Shown here piece by piece: positions 1 to 11,999 of a DNA stretch of 23,040 nucleotides; the stretch's first letter is position 1, and every line of letters starts with the position of its first letter. The stretch comes from Oppiella nova (taxonomy: Eukaryota > Arthropoda > Arachnida > Sarcoptiformes > Oppiidae): positions 1-23,040 of the forward strand of contig CAJPVJ010000565.1 in NCBI GenBank assembly GCA_905397405.1. Reading direction: 5' to 3'. Below the pieces are notes generated by a model. It was not told the DNA's origin, searched no databases, and saw nothing but the letters and a program-made list of their open reading frames with translations. A program made the translations under genes and the position numbers.

Positions 1-1080
1 ACATTAGTGTGAGTGAGAGTTATAAAGTATTAACTGGAAATTATAAACTGTAATTTTTAAATAAAGCATTTATTTTAGTATTTATATATCTAAAATATTA
101 AATAACTCATAGAAAAGTATTTTATTAGTTTCTATTAGTTAAGTTTGTGAATATTTTTAAAACTTATTTTCCATTCAAAATCAATATAGAAAAGTCTAGA
201 AAATACACATTTACAGGTGACTGTGAATAAGTAAAAATAGTAATGATGTTTGTGTTTGTAAAGCGCTTTATTTACTGATAATCTGTATGAAATAAATAAA
301 ATATGTTCTAAAACTTTTTATTAAAAAAATATTTTTGAGGTCTCTGATATACTATATACTGTACAATATGTTAAGCTGAATAAAATAACAAGTAAATGAG
401 AGAAGTATGTAATTTAAGAATAATCTGTTTGTATGTTAACTTTAATGTTAACATAACTGTTAAAGTTAACAAACTGTTGTGTTATTGATGCAAATATTAA
501 CTTAATTATTGCTATAAATGTGTTAAATATTGAGTTTGAGATTCTAGTGATCGGAAGAGAAGGTAATGAATAAAGTGTTTATACAGTACTTTATAGACTA
601 ATGAGCATTTATTTTACATTAAGATAACTAAGGCACTGTATAATAATATTATAATTAATATATTTTCTACTGTACTGTATATTCCAAACTAATTTTAATA
701 AAATTAAATCTTTATTTATTTGAATTATCACTCAAGTACTACACTTTAATCATTATTTAATACGATTTCCCAAAGAATTTTTAATAAAACATAGAAAACC
801 GCTTTCTACAGTATATGGTAATATAATATTATGAATTAAATTGATACTATTCTACAGTAGTATTATTCAACTTATAATTGTTGTAATATTTAATGGAAAG
901 TTTTAAAAATAATTATAGCCGTATTATTAAATTCATAAATACTATGAACATCCTTGATAATAATATTAACTATACGGTAAAAACAATATAATATATCGGG
1001 GGTTATTAATTGACTGTTCCAGTTAAGATTTTGATGATTTTGTCAATTAGGATTATAAATTATAGTGGTTAAATTAGTTT
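1..1080. other. AT-rich gene-free stretch
   Basis: I see no open frame with coding character here. The stretch is very A+T rich, with short runs such as repeated GTTAACTTTAAYGTTAAC-like pieces near 430-475 and several TAC(A/T)GTA heptamers (357, 582, 668, 673, 807, 853). If the INPP5E-like gene on the minus strand continues beyond its third exon, this would be intron sequence leading out of the window, but nothing here resembles the missing 5-phosphatase motifs. Confidence 0.6.
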
Positions 1081-1200
1081 CGGGTGGTTAAATGGTCACA
1101 ATTGTCTCAGTGGCCACTGTTACGGACGCCCGAACATTGGCCACAAAGTACCGCACCATGGCTTATGCGATGGCCAATTGACCCGGTTCAAAATATTTTT
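1081..1200. other. GC-rich island, possible Pol III or SINE-like remnant
   Basis: An abrupt GC-rich block stands in AT-rich surroundings. On the + strand, 1085-1095 (TGGTTAAATGG) fits the Pol III A-box pattern TRGYNNARNNG. 1185-1194 (GGTTCAAAAT) partly resembles a B box but lacks its final C, and a T-run follows at about 1196. The A-to-B spacing of about 90 bp is long for a tRNA. A perfect 12-base palindrome (CAGTGGCCACTG) lies at 1108-1119, and TGGCCA occurs three times. All minus-strand frames contain stops. It could be a decayed SINE, a structured RNA or a chance GC block. The Pol III reading is weak. Confidence 0.25.
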
Positions 1201-1209
1201 ACATTTAAA

Positions 1210-2830
1210 TCAACTCAATTGAATATTTGTATGCTCTCCCGATACAATTGAATTGAAATCTGACCAGATTTTGGTTATTTGCCGATATGCGTCAATACTT
1301 GTGTCACTCTTTTCAAACACTGCTTTTATACTTTTGGTCACTGCCGCCAAACGGGTAAAGTTATAATGATCATATTTTATCGGGGTCATTTTGTGTGATG
1401 AGACCTCGTGGGCTGACCACTTATTTAAAATTATATTTGATCCCCCGATTGATTTAATCATGAAATATGCTTGCGTCAATAATAGTGCCGTGCCGTGTAT
1501 ATAACTATAGTATCCATATATTTTAATATTTAATAATAAGTTACCCGTACTGGCTAAAGAATCGTGAATGAAATATTTGTCATTGCTGCAAATGAGCAAA
1601 TTTATAAAGATGCCATGTTTTTTGCAATTATGACTCAATGACATTGCTCAGATAAGTAAGACAGACACAAACCTCTTGACAAAAATGCAGAGATGGAGTG
1701 CCCCGTGAGTGGTGGAGTGGATGAGTACATGTGAGGGACCGATTGTCTTTTGCAAATCAAACTCCCATTCCTTGATTAGGTTGCCCTGAGGTGCCTCCTG
1801 GATGCCAAAGGCCAGTATGTCGGGCACATACACCATACTATCAGGTAAAGCAATGGGGTTAAGATCTTGGGGCGGGCTATTGCTGTTCATATTCCACGTT
1901 ACGATATATACACTGATCTTCTCTTCAGGAAAATAATGGCTCAACTCATCCGACCGTAAGAGAGAGCCCTATAAATATATAAATCACAAAACGTAATTAA
2001 GCTATACATTCATTGTTTTATTAAAATATACATTCAAATTTTAAATACCGGTAGTATAATATATTAAATAATAGAATATATAACACTATAAAATCATTAT
2101 AATGTTCATAGTGTTAGGTTGTTCATTAATAATGAATCATTATAAATAAATGCATTAAATAAACACTTAAATCATGAAAACTTTTTTATTATAAATAATA
2201 TGCTAAATCTATCATATAAAATAAAAATATTATAAGCATTCATTTAAATTATTATATATTAGTATAATTAAAACAATTTTCACAGTACATTATTTAAAGG
2301 TATTTGTAAAATAACTATAAAAACTATTTGGCAAAATTTACATAATATTATATTATGTCACTAACTGTGCTAATAATAAAGAAAATTATATTATATTTAA
2401 AGGAATGTTTAAATTATTCAATTTACTAAAATAATAGCAGCAATTATGGAATTTATCAATTTTGGGCTTATATCACAATTATTAATTATAAATATAATAA
2501 AGTATCTTATTAAATGTTTGTTGTTGTGAAATGTTTACTATACTTATACTGTACAGTATAATACTAATGCTGTCAGATAACTCATTTTGAGAGAATTGAT
2601 AAGCAATTATATAAACCATAAAAATTATGACATAATTTTGAGTATCACTGATTAGGTCGGGGACTCACGTGATAGCCATTCGGCAGATTCCTTGCCCGCG
2701 CTTCAGACGCCAACACAGGCTTATAGTACGGGAATACCGATGAACTCAATGTGTCGATTGAGGCATCGATTGTGCTGTCGGTGCTGACCGAGTAGTCGTC
2801 TACTAGATTCTCGTTCTCCATTGTATCCAT
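1210..2830 (-). CDS. INPP5E: INPP5E-like inositol polyphosphate 5-phosphatase, C-terminally short or incomplete
   Basis: The family removes the 5-phosphate from phosphoinositides; INPP5E acts at the cilium and Golgi. The proposed exons are 2830-2669, 1968-1673 and 1585-1210, with GT-AG introns and matching phases, giving 277 residues. Residues 55-150 match INPP5E well: the DELSHYFPEEK lead-in, TWNMN at 78-82, and GIQEA at 109-113, whose Glu binds metal in the family. Exon 3 stays open but is poorly conserved: the WFGDFNFR motif is reduced to IWSDFN (about 260-264). The later PSYTDR and SDHRPV motifs are absent. Human INPP5E is 644 residues. Either the gene is decaying, or exon 3 leaves at a donor (GTATCG at 1245) toward exons outside the window. 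The start ATG at 2830 begins an acidic, Ser-rich leader. Family assignment is firm for exon 2, moderate for exon 3. Confidence 0.7.
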
Positions 2831-3079
2831 AGTTTGTATTTCATAATACCATTGTTATTATATTTATAAATTCACAACACTAATCAAGTATCAACCAAAT
2901 CTAATAATTAGATAATCTATTTCTAAATTAAGTTAAATTATTTATTTTGTTCGTTTCAATGACTATTTATACATTATATTCTTTACTATTTACATTATAT
3001 AATATAAAATTTTCTAAACACAACAAACCATAATAAAATTCATAACATATCATGAATGGAGCTTTTATTGAGACGACGC

Positions 3080-3123
<44 letters not shown>

Positions 3124-3511
3124 ATCCTTTAGTTGTTAGTTTATTTTTATTAATGATGCCAAATTCTAGAGAGATATTATTACTTTTATTATACTTTACA
3201 TACTGTATAACTTTTATTTGTTTACAGAATTTGTATAGAATCAACTGTATTGATATTAGTAAGCAGTATACAGTGTATTCAATACTGTAATGTATGGTAT
3301 ACTACTGTATTCTGAACACAATAATTAAAGTAACGTAAAAAATATACAAACACTTGTGATATCTATTTGAAGTAAAATTTGAATTTGAATCCAAATGATG
3401 AGTTTCATTGATTGGACAAATAAGATGTATTTATGTATAATTGAATGCTTAATTTATTTTTAAAAATCAACTTATATTGATACCTTACATTCATATGACA
3501 CTATGAATGAA
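2831..3511. other. Intergenic: INPP5E-like 5' flank and DUF229 copy A 3' flank
   Basis: No gene is seen. The stretch holds a (CT)19 microsatellite and several TAC(A/T)GTA heptamers. A minus-strand AATAAA (TTTATT on +, 3453-3458) lies about 55 bases downstream of the copy A stop codon and could be its polyadenylation signal. Confidence 0.6.
3082..3119. repeat. (CT)19 microsatellite
   Basis: There are 19 perfect CT units, read on the + strand. They lie between the 3' end of DUF229 copy A and the 5' end of the INPP5E-like gene. On the minus strand this is a GA tract about 250 bases upstream of the INPP5E-like start codon, so a promoter role is possible but not shown. Confidence 0.97.
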
Positions 3512-6323
3512 TTACAAGAGTTCTCGACAGAAACAGTATCGCCTCATTTTAGCGCTGTTGATACATAGGGATTGATCGCCGTATTTATTAATTCTGGACA
3601 CCTCTCCGATGATTTTCATGTCATTACTTCTGACATTCAAATTGACGGTGGCCTCCAATAATGCATGGCTTGGTGCAACAGAAATTGTAATCAAAAAATT
3701 TCTGAGTTCTTCCTTAGATTTGATGGGATCGTAGATTACATGTCTGCCTATGAGGTCATGTCTACTGTCTTGCATTCCTTGAAATCTCAAGAGTTTGTCA
3801 CTCAAGTGCTGTTCAAATGCTGAGACAGTGGTATCTAAGGTGAGTTGAGCGCACTGTTCGCTATATTTGTGGGATAATAATTGGTTGACACTTTTGACAA
3901 TAAATTGAGCCATGGGCTGAACTGATGCTAAATCAGTAATTGGTTCACTGGTCTGACAGGAGCACCAGTGCTCTAAAATTGGTATATCATGACAACCTCT
4001 TTGTTCGGGAATTTCTTCTAATATAGACTTTCCATACTTGAGATTATAGTCGGGTTTACCTTTAATGATATGTCTGAGTGTGGCGTGAATATCAAAAGGT
4101 GTGGTCAATCTGTTCTCATTTATGGACACATTTGTATTTCGCAGACCCTTTGGTATATATAAGTGCATAAAAGGCATCCTTTCCTCCAGTTTGCCCGACA
4201 AAGTCTCTCGCATGCGTCCGAACCGTATTCCGTGATCCGAGAAAAATACCAAAACTGTATTTTCCAACAAATTCTCGTCAAATAATTGACTCAATAGTTG
4301 TTCGGTCATTGGGTCGACGAGACCCGCGTTGTTTAGGTCATCGTGTGTAATACGAGCCATAAAAGTAAAGGCAAAATATTTTTGTTTCCTAATATGCATG
4401 GCTTTTATGAAATCATAGATATAATCAAAATAAACCTAAAAATGAGAATTTCACTCAAAATAATGGAATAAATAAAATAACATAAGTGAGAGTACAGTAC
4501 TTTATATAAATACTCTGTATGAATGGTACTATATGCAAGACTGAGTAAACTAAAAAATACCTGTGTTTCTGGTTTATCCTGGTAGCAAAAGTATTTCATG
4601 TCATGCTCTGCGGCACAACTAAATGGCCTTAAATAGTAATCTGTCGGTTGGTCTGAGAATCCAATCTTAAACATATTGAAAGCACCCATATCTGGTGCGT
4701 CCTCGATGAGCAGGGTCTTAAATCCTTTGCTTTTATATTCCTTTTAAATTATTGAAATTATTTATATTTAGTTTGATCTGCCACTTAATTATACACTCTG
4801 TAAATGGTATATACTTTCCAAATAAATGGAAAATAATTGAGATAAACCCAATTTTGCATTGACTCGTCCCAAATATCCTCTAAATAATAGCCGGTTAATA
4901 ATGGCGTTAAATTGGGAAACGTATTGTCGGCCACTTTGTTATAACCGTAGAGTGTGTTGAAGTTGTGTTTTATTAATTGTTGAGTTGTTAGTGGGAAATG
5001 TCGCTCAAAATTAACTCGAGATATTGAATCGATGCCAATAAATAATATATTTGGCAATTCATCTAAAGGTGGCGATTGTTTGTCCACCAAAACAGAGTCT
5101 TTCCATTGAAGCTCTTGTATAAGCGATGGAGGCTTTCGTATGATTTTATCAAAATATTCTTTCAGACCTAAATTCATTCATATATTATACTGTATAACAA
5201 ATTATTGAAATTAATATAAATTTAGACTTATGTGAAAAATAAATTGTATTCAATAAATATAACATGTAAAAGTACAGTATATGTCTAATTAGTTGAAGAA
5301 ATTATTATATTTATATAATTTGTTATATTGAATACTTGATTTTTGTGGTTTGGGTACAATCTCAGGGATGAGAGCGACGATTTTATCAAATTGTTTATCT
5401 GTTTATGAAATGTAGACAATAATATATATTAATATATTATAAATTTGATGCAATGATCAAGTGTCCTGTTTATCGGTCTATAGATCGCTTTAATTGTTTA
5501 CAACAAATTAATAATGAACATATAATGAACATATAATGAACACCTGGTTTTTGTTAGACTTGGAATCTAACGGTAATATTCAAATTATTAAAATGATATT
5601 AAAATAATATTTATGTAAAGACATGTCATTTTATTTCACTTTGTTTCAGATAATACGCGGATAATACTGTAGGTCGATAATCAAAGTAGACCTGTGTTGA
5701 GTGCATACATACCTGTGCCAACATTGCATGTGATCTTGACATCACTGGTGTCTATGAAGTAGTGAACAGAATCGACATGAATGGGTACAGGTGCCATATA
5801 GTCAACTGTAGTGTCATCATAAGTACGTCTCTTAATACTATTGGCAAAGCACTGGACGGGTGTGTGAGGGGATAGGTTGTGAATGATAACCCCAGTCATA
5901 TTGAATCTGTCGATTGAGATCCAGTTCTGCATTTCTGTGGGACAGTTGAGTCGATAAGCCGTATAATTGATATATAAAGGCATGACTTGTTCATCGAAAA
6001 GAGGCCAACGAATGATTTGACACTTTGTTGTGTTCACCAGATATGCATTGTTTGACTCGTGACCACTACTTCCCTTCAATAACAAACCTATTCTCAATCA
6101 TTCAATTTGATTATAAATACAATATTTTCTAATATAATCCTGTAGTATAATATTAGTACTGTATGATCTTACTTTGATGAAGAAGTGGTATTAAACGAGC
6201 TTGGTTATAACTGTTTGATGGATGAAATTCTGGTGTGATATGAACATAAATCAATACTATGACTACCACCGCATTAATCAGTATAACCCCTATTAATGTC
6301 TTAAATATTGACCGGATTTTCAT
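3512..6323 (-). CDS. DUF229 family protein, copy A (alkaline phosphatase/sulfatase fold), 5 exons, 660 aa
   Basis: Exons 6323-6173, 6087-5713, 5167-4815, 4740-4561 and 4435-3512 join by GT-AG introns (phases 1, 1, 0, 0) into 660 residues. A hydrophobic stretch at about residues 8-28 without an obvious cleavage site suggests a type II membrane anchor with the body outside the cytosol. Two family landmarks are visible: ILFIGIDSISR at 216-226 (Asp222 with the nucleophile-region Ser) and VLVFFSDHG with Asp420-His421, metal-ligand positions of the alkaline phosphatase superfamily. His384 in ITHDD may be a further ligand. The C-terminal part has the Cys-rich CxC segment EHWCSCQ. DUF229 (PF02995) has no established substrate, so the reaction is unknown. 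The start was chosen because it opens the membrane anchor and its donor phase fits exon 2. A likely poly(A) signal lies at 3453-3458. Copy B lies just upstream. Confidence 0.93.
5509..5541. repeat. Short tandem repeat, ~11-bp unit, 3 copies
   Basis: The unit ATAATGAACAT is repeated about three times in intron 2 of DUF229 copy A. The first and last units are slightly incomplete. It is a simple tandem duplication with no sign of function. Confidence 0.75.
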
Positions 6324-7352
6324 TATTTTGTTTAAAATTTAATAATATTACAAAGCATAAGTAGTATTTAATATATAAATATTATGTTTATTAAAACATT
6401 GAAAATTTTAGAATATAAAAATATAACTTAAAATATGTTAATTTCTAAAAACAAATAAAATATTTTAAGAATATAATTTATAACTATGTCTAAATTTTAT
6501 AAATCATATTCAAAATATTAGCACATTTTTGGAAAAACAATTATAATTTATAAACAATGGAGTGATTGTTATGACAATTATCTTATTATTTTTGCTGTAC
6601 TGTATATTAGATTTGTTTATATTATATCAAATAAGTGAACATTAATTAATTAAAATATTAATATTGTTATAAATTCATAAGGTATTATAAATATAATTTT
6701 AACATATCCATATCTCATCAAGTATTAGTTATTACCAGTTAAACTGTCATTACGGTAAGTGTTTAAATTGAATGTTTAACATTTTTAAGACTGTGTGTCA
6801 TATAACAGTAATACTGTACAAGTTATACAGTACAGTAATATTTTGACTTTTTTTTACAGTTTTATAACTTACCTGTAATTCCTAACAAATCGCAAACAAT
6901 TAGATTAGAGTCAGTACAGAGAAAGGTATCAAAATTTATTTTTTATAAATTGTCTCAAAATAGTATGGCATTATAAAGAAATGCTTAAATATTTAAAATT
7001 CAGTGCATTAGAAAAGCGCCAAGAACTACAGATTTTGAAAATTGAATTCAAAATAATCTTTAAATTATATGAATATGAAGACAAATATAATTCTGATATT
7101 GTTATGTATAAAACCATATAAATGGTGTATTTTGTAAATTAAATTTACATTAATGTATATGTGATGAAAGCTTTTTATTTATTCTTCACATTTGTATAAT
7201 AGTTTTAAAAATGGTTTTATGTTACAATTTAATTTACAAAAACTAATTTATTAATTATATAAAATATATATTATAAATTATAACTAACAAATTAACATCA
7301 TAATTATTAAAAGTAAGTTAATGATAAAATTAAATGTAATTAACATTAGATA
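6324..7352. other. Intergenic between the two DUF229 genes
   Basis: About 1 kb of AT-rich DNA without a coding frame holds the promoter side of copy A and the 3' flank of copy B. A minus-strand AATAAA (TTTATT at 7247-7252) about 100 bases past the copy B stop is a candidate poly(A) signal. Overlapping TAC(A/T)GTA heptamers occur at 6812, 6826 and 6831. I see no TATA box that can be fixed with confidence. Confidence 0.6.
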
Positions 7353-10300
7353 TTATAAATGAAGTAATTGTTTGCAGAAGCAATACCTTCTGGCAAATTG
7401 ATTGTTAATACAAACGGATTGATTGCCGTATTTATTAATTCTGGACACTTCGCCCACAACTGCCATATGATGTGTCTCTGAGTTCATATTAACTGTCGCC
7501 TCAAACAATGCATTTGAGGGTTTGACGGCAATTGTGACCAAAAAATTCTTAGACTTTTCCTCAATCTTATCCTTTCTATAGACAACATGTCTTCCGATCA
7601 CATCATTCAAGCTCTGCTCAAACTGTAAGACTTTTTCGCTTAAGTGCTGTTCAAAAGCACTGACAGTCCTGTCGAGAGTGAGTTCAACGCATTGTTCGCT
7701 AAAATCTTTGGCCAATAATTGGTTAATACTTTTGACGATAAATTGAGCGATAGGTTGGACACGATTGAGATCTTTGATGGGTTCACTGGACTGACAGGAG
7801 CACCAGTGCTCTAAAATGGGAATACTTTCACAACCCCTGTCTTCTGGTATTTCCTCTAACAATGACTTTCCGTAATTAAGATTCAAATCTTGTTTACCAC
7901 TAATTATATGCTTAAGAGTTGCGTGAATGTCAAACGGTGTGGTCAGTCGGTTCTCATTGATCTTAAGGTTTTTGTCACGCATTTTGTTGGGCACCCATAA
8001 GTGCATGAAAGGCATCCTCTCCTCTAGTTTTCCCGACAAAGTCTCTCTAATCTTTCCGAACCTTATTCCGTGGTCTGAGAAGAATACAAGGACTGTATTC
8101 GACATTAAATTCTCATCAAATAATTTGTTCAACAGATTGTAAACCATGGGATCCACAAAACCTGCGCTATTTATGTCGTTGTGTGTGAGTCGAGCCATAA
8201 AAGTAAAGGCAAAATATTGTTGTTTCCTTATATTCATTGCTTTTATGAAGTCATAGATATAGTTGTAATATACCTACAGTATGTTCATAAAATGTGTTTA
8301 CAATTAATACAAAGTAATGAATATTAAATAGTGGAATAAACATTAGATAAATTAAATAAATAAAAACTCAATAAGGTACGCTACAACATTTTTCTATAAA
8401 TTAAAAAAACATTATTTTGAATCTATCTATCGATTAATAATAACAATAATAAACAAACTCAATGATTTCTAATTTTTAAAATGAGAGAGAGAGAGAGAGA
8501 GAGATGAAAAATAATTGGAAATGATGTAAATAAAGACCTCGATCTCCGGCTTATCTTGATAGCAATCATTGTGGACATCTTTCTCGATGGCCAGACTAAA
8601 TGGTCGTAAGTAGTAGTCAGTGGGCGGTTCATTGAATCCAATTTTGAGATAATTGAACGTGGCTATATCAGGCGCATCCTCCATCAACAGTGTATTATAT
8701 CCTCTATTACTGTAATCCTAAACATATTGAAAAGAATAATTAAAATATGAAATATTTAATTACTTTGAGCTTCAAATTACTTTCCAAATGAAAGGAAAAT
8801 AGTTAAGGAAAACCGTTTTACTGATGGTTTCATTCCAGATGTCTTCCAAGTAATATCCGGTGAGAAGTGGTGTTAAATTGACGAAAGTATTGTCGGCCAC
8901 TTTGTTATAGCCATACATCGTATAAAATTCATGTTTCAGTAATAATTGTGCCGTTTTAGGGAAATGTCGGTCAAAGTTAACTCGAGATATAGAATCTAAA
9001 CCAATAAACAGTATGTTTGGTATATCACTGTCTTTGGTTGGATTTGCCTTAACATCTGGTATAAGTGGTATAACCTTTTCGTAACCCTTTTGACCTGTAT
9101 ATTTGTATTTGTTTCAATTATTTATAATCATATATTTATTATACGTAAGGATCTAGCAAATTTAAATTAAATAAATCAGAGTATTTAAATTATATACAAT
9201 AAGAATTTGAAAACTAAGTTATTTAAATTAATGACCTTTAATAATAATAATAACATTTGAAAATAGTGGTTTATAAATTCAACCTTTTTTAAATTGTGTT
9301 TTAAATTAGCTTAAACTATGATAGAATCAATACAATTTTATGAAATTTGTAATATTACTAAATTTGAATTATTATACTAACGATGGAGTGTATTCAAGTC
9401 TTTTTTATTTGTATTTAAATAAATATACTAATTTATAAAATAGTATAAAGGATAAAAATAGTATTATTTTTGAGTATTCTAACATCAGATAAAGTCTTGG
9501 TAATAGTATTATAAATAGTCAAAATATAGTATAATTACTGTATGTTTTGTTCAACTGTTATAACTTATAAGATAAAATGGTTTCAAACCTTTTTCAATAA
9601 AACAAGTGACTTTAACTGCACTGACATTTGATGGGAAGTACTGAATAGTTTTGATATCAAACTGAACGGACGGAGAGAAGTGAATGTGACTATCAGTTGC
9701 ACTCTTCCTATGGACTACACTATAAAAGCAGTCAATCTTTTTGTCCGAATGATTGTCCACTCGAATGCCCGTAAAGTTAAATCTTTCGATTGAAATTTTG
9801 TGTTGTTTTGAACGCTTGCAGTCTATGCTATCATTGGTTCTGTTCCTATAAATGGGTAAAATTTGCTCATCAAATGGTGGCCACCGAACGATCTGACACT
9901 TTCCGGTGTTCACCAAATATGCCGTATTCTTCACAACACCAACTGTTGTCTCTTTGCCTGACAATTATTTAAATATTACTAAATTTCAATATATTAAACC
10001 TAATTTTGAGATTAGGGTAGGCAATAATAAAATTCGTAGTAAAATAAAGTACAATTCATACTTATGACATACTCTACAATGTGATATGAAACATTATTCG
10101 ATTAATTTTAAAAGATTTTTGAGTCTATAGTTTTAACATATCTTTACGCAATAGTAGATTCAAAAGTAGTATATTGTATAAGTACTGTATAATGAATAAC
10201 ATAAATTTAATATAAAAATTCACATAAATTTGGTTTTCAAGAAAATTTTAGATTCTATATAAAGCATATCATATACATTACTTTACAATTTTTGAAAATA

Positions 10301-11962
10301 AAATTTATATTAAATTAATGTTTAATATATTTAAAAATATGTTTTCAATAAATTAGTTAAAAGAAAATATTCTTTTGCTTCTCTCAGAGGAAAGCACCTG
10401 AAGATTGAGTGAGTGTTGAATATTTGAAAACAGTCGACATTCGCTATACGGTATACCCATTCCTACTGTACTTACCCTTTACAATTAATATATAAATTAT
10501 AAATATATATAGCATTTGCTTTTAAGTGATTGCATAAAATGAATCATAATCATCTATACTATAGTAAAGTATAATTTAGGAGCAAATGCAAACACATTAA
10601 CATGGGAAAATGTTTTTAAAGCATATTTACTAAAATGTATAGTATTTTATTTGTAAGATGTCGTCAAGAATTTATAAACAAAAGTCAAAACATTTTTTAA
10701 TATTTAAAAGATGAGATTTAAAGATTGTGATGCGCTATACGGTATGTCCGCCCACTTTATATACGCTAATAGTGAGTGTTTGGTATATCAAATATATGTT
10801 GGATTCAACGACTGGTCAGCTTAGATATCGGCTCAATATGAATGGGAATGTCATGTTTGGCACAATTATATTCAGTTTATTGGTTGTAATCAATTCAATC
10901 TATTGTTCTTCAGTCGACACCAAACTAATGCCATCAAAGACTGTCTGCAAATATTTGCGGGATGGCGTACACAAAACAGGCGGTATTCATACTTTTCATA
11001 TTTTCCTAACTTACTTTATACAATACTTATACAGACTATAGCTTATAAGAATGGTCATATTTTAATTATAGTTTATAATACTTAAAGTATACTGTTAAAT
11101 TAGGTTTGCTTTTAATTAAAATAAAGTTTATCTTGACAGACAATTATTTCTATATTTTATAATATTAATAAAATGCAGTCTTAATTAAATGATTAATGAA
11201 AGACAATAAAATAGTGGTAATCCTGAACTGGCTGATATTGATATGAATCATATGACCTATTGATGTGACCTTATCTCAAATGACAGGAATCGAGAACTTT
11301 GTAGCGGCCGCTGGAGTGGCATTCGAGTCGACGGCTAAACTATATAAGGCCTGTCTTATCAATGATGAGGGCTTTCGCTATAAAAGATATTTCACAATCG
11401 ATAACCTCTATGATAAGTAATGACTACTATATTAACACATTTATAAGTCAATTCTTCATTGATCTTCATTTCATTTTTTATTAAACTGATCCTATTTGTC
11501 ATTTTTATTATGATTATTATAATATAAACACTATAGGAAAATTATTATTATGATATATTGTTTATATTGTATCAATTATGTTTTTATAATTTTATCGATA
11601 AGTATTATACTGTATTATTATTTATATTTTATTGTTATATAAATTATTTTTATTTAATAAATTTAAAATTAATTTATTAAAAGTGTAATATTCATTTTAG
11701 TTATATTTAAAATTGTTCATTGTATTTTAATTAAAGCATTTAATTTACTTTTTTTTGGTTATATTTCATAAAACATAACTCTGAATTGAATAAAAAATTA
11801 AACCAGATTAATGCCACATTATAAAATTAATAAACATTATGCTACAAATCTATCTATGACAATTTTTCTCAATTTGTTAACTATAAAATATCTTAATAAA
11901 AAAGATCTTATATAATATTTATATACATTATAATGAGTGAGTGAGTGAGCGAGTAAGTGATT

Positions 11963-11999
<37 letters not shown>

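Noticed and set aside
1210-1644. Reading the exon as a short-chain dehydrogenase fragment (YNFTR resembling YxxxK, GGSNIIL before it)
   Set aside because: The match is superficial, and the NNAG and glycine motifs are missing. Position, phase and order of motifs fit the 5-phosphatase better.
4405-4689. The continuous 94-codon minus frame from GAFNMFK to a stop in the following intron
   Set aside because: Only its first part is coding. The frame leaves exon 4 at the donor at 4560 and then reads intron.
7927-8142. + strand 71-codon frame
   Set aside because: It is antisense to the conserved exon 5 of DUF229 copy B, with no features of its own.
8459-8641. Minus-strand frame overlapping exon 4 of DUF229 copy B
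   Set aside because: It is a different frame over a conserved exon and the adjacent GA repeat. The alternative frame fits the family and the splice phases.
9790-9972. + strand 60-codon frame
   Set aside because: It is antisense to exon 2 of DUF229 copy B.
10903-11085. Second + strand 60-codon frame in the nested gene region
   Set aside because: It overlaps exon 1 of the nested gene in another frame and runs into its intron. It has no signal peptide or conserved feature.
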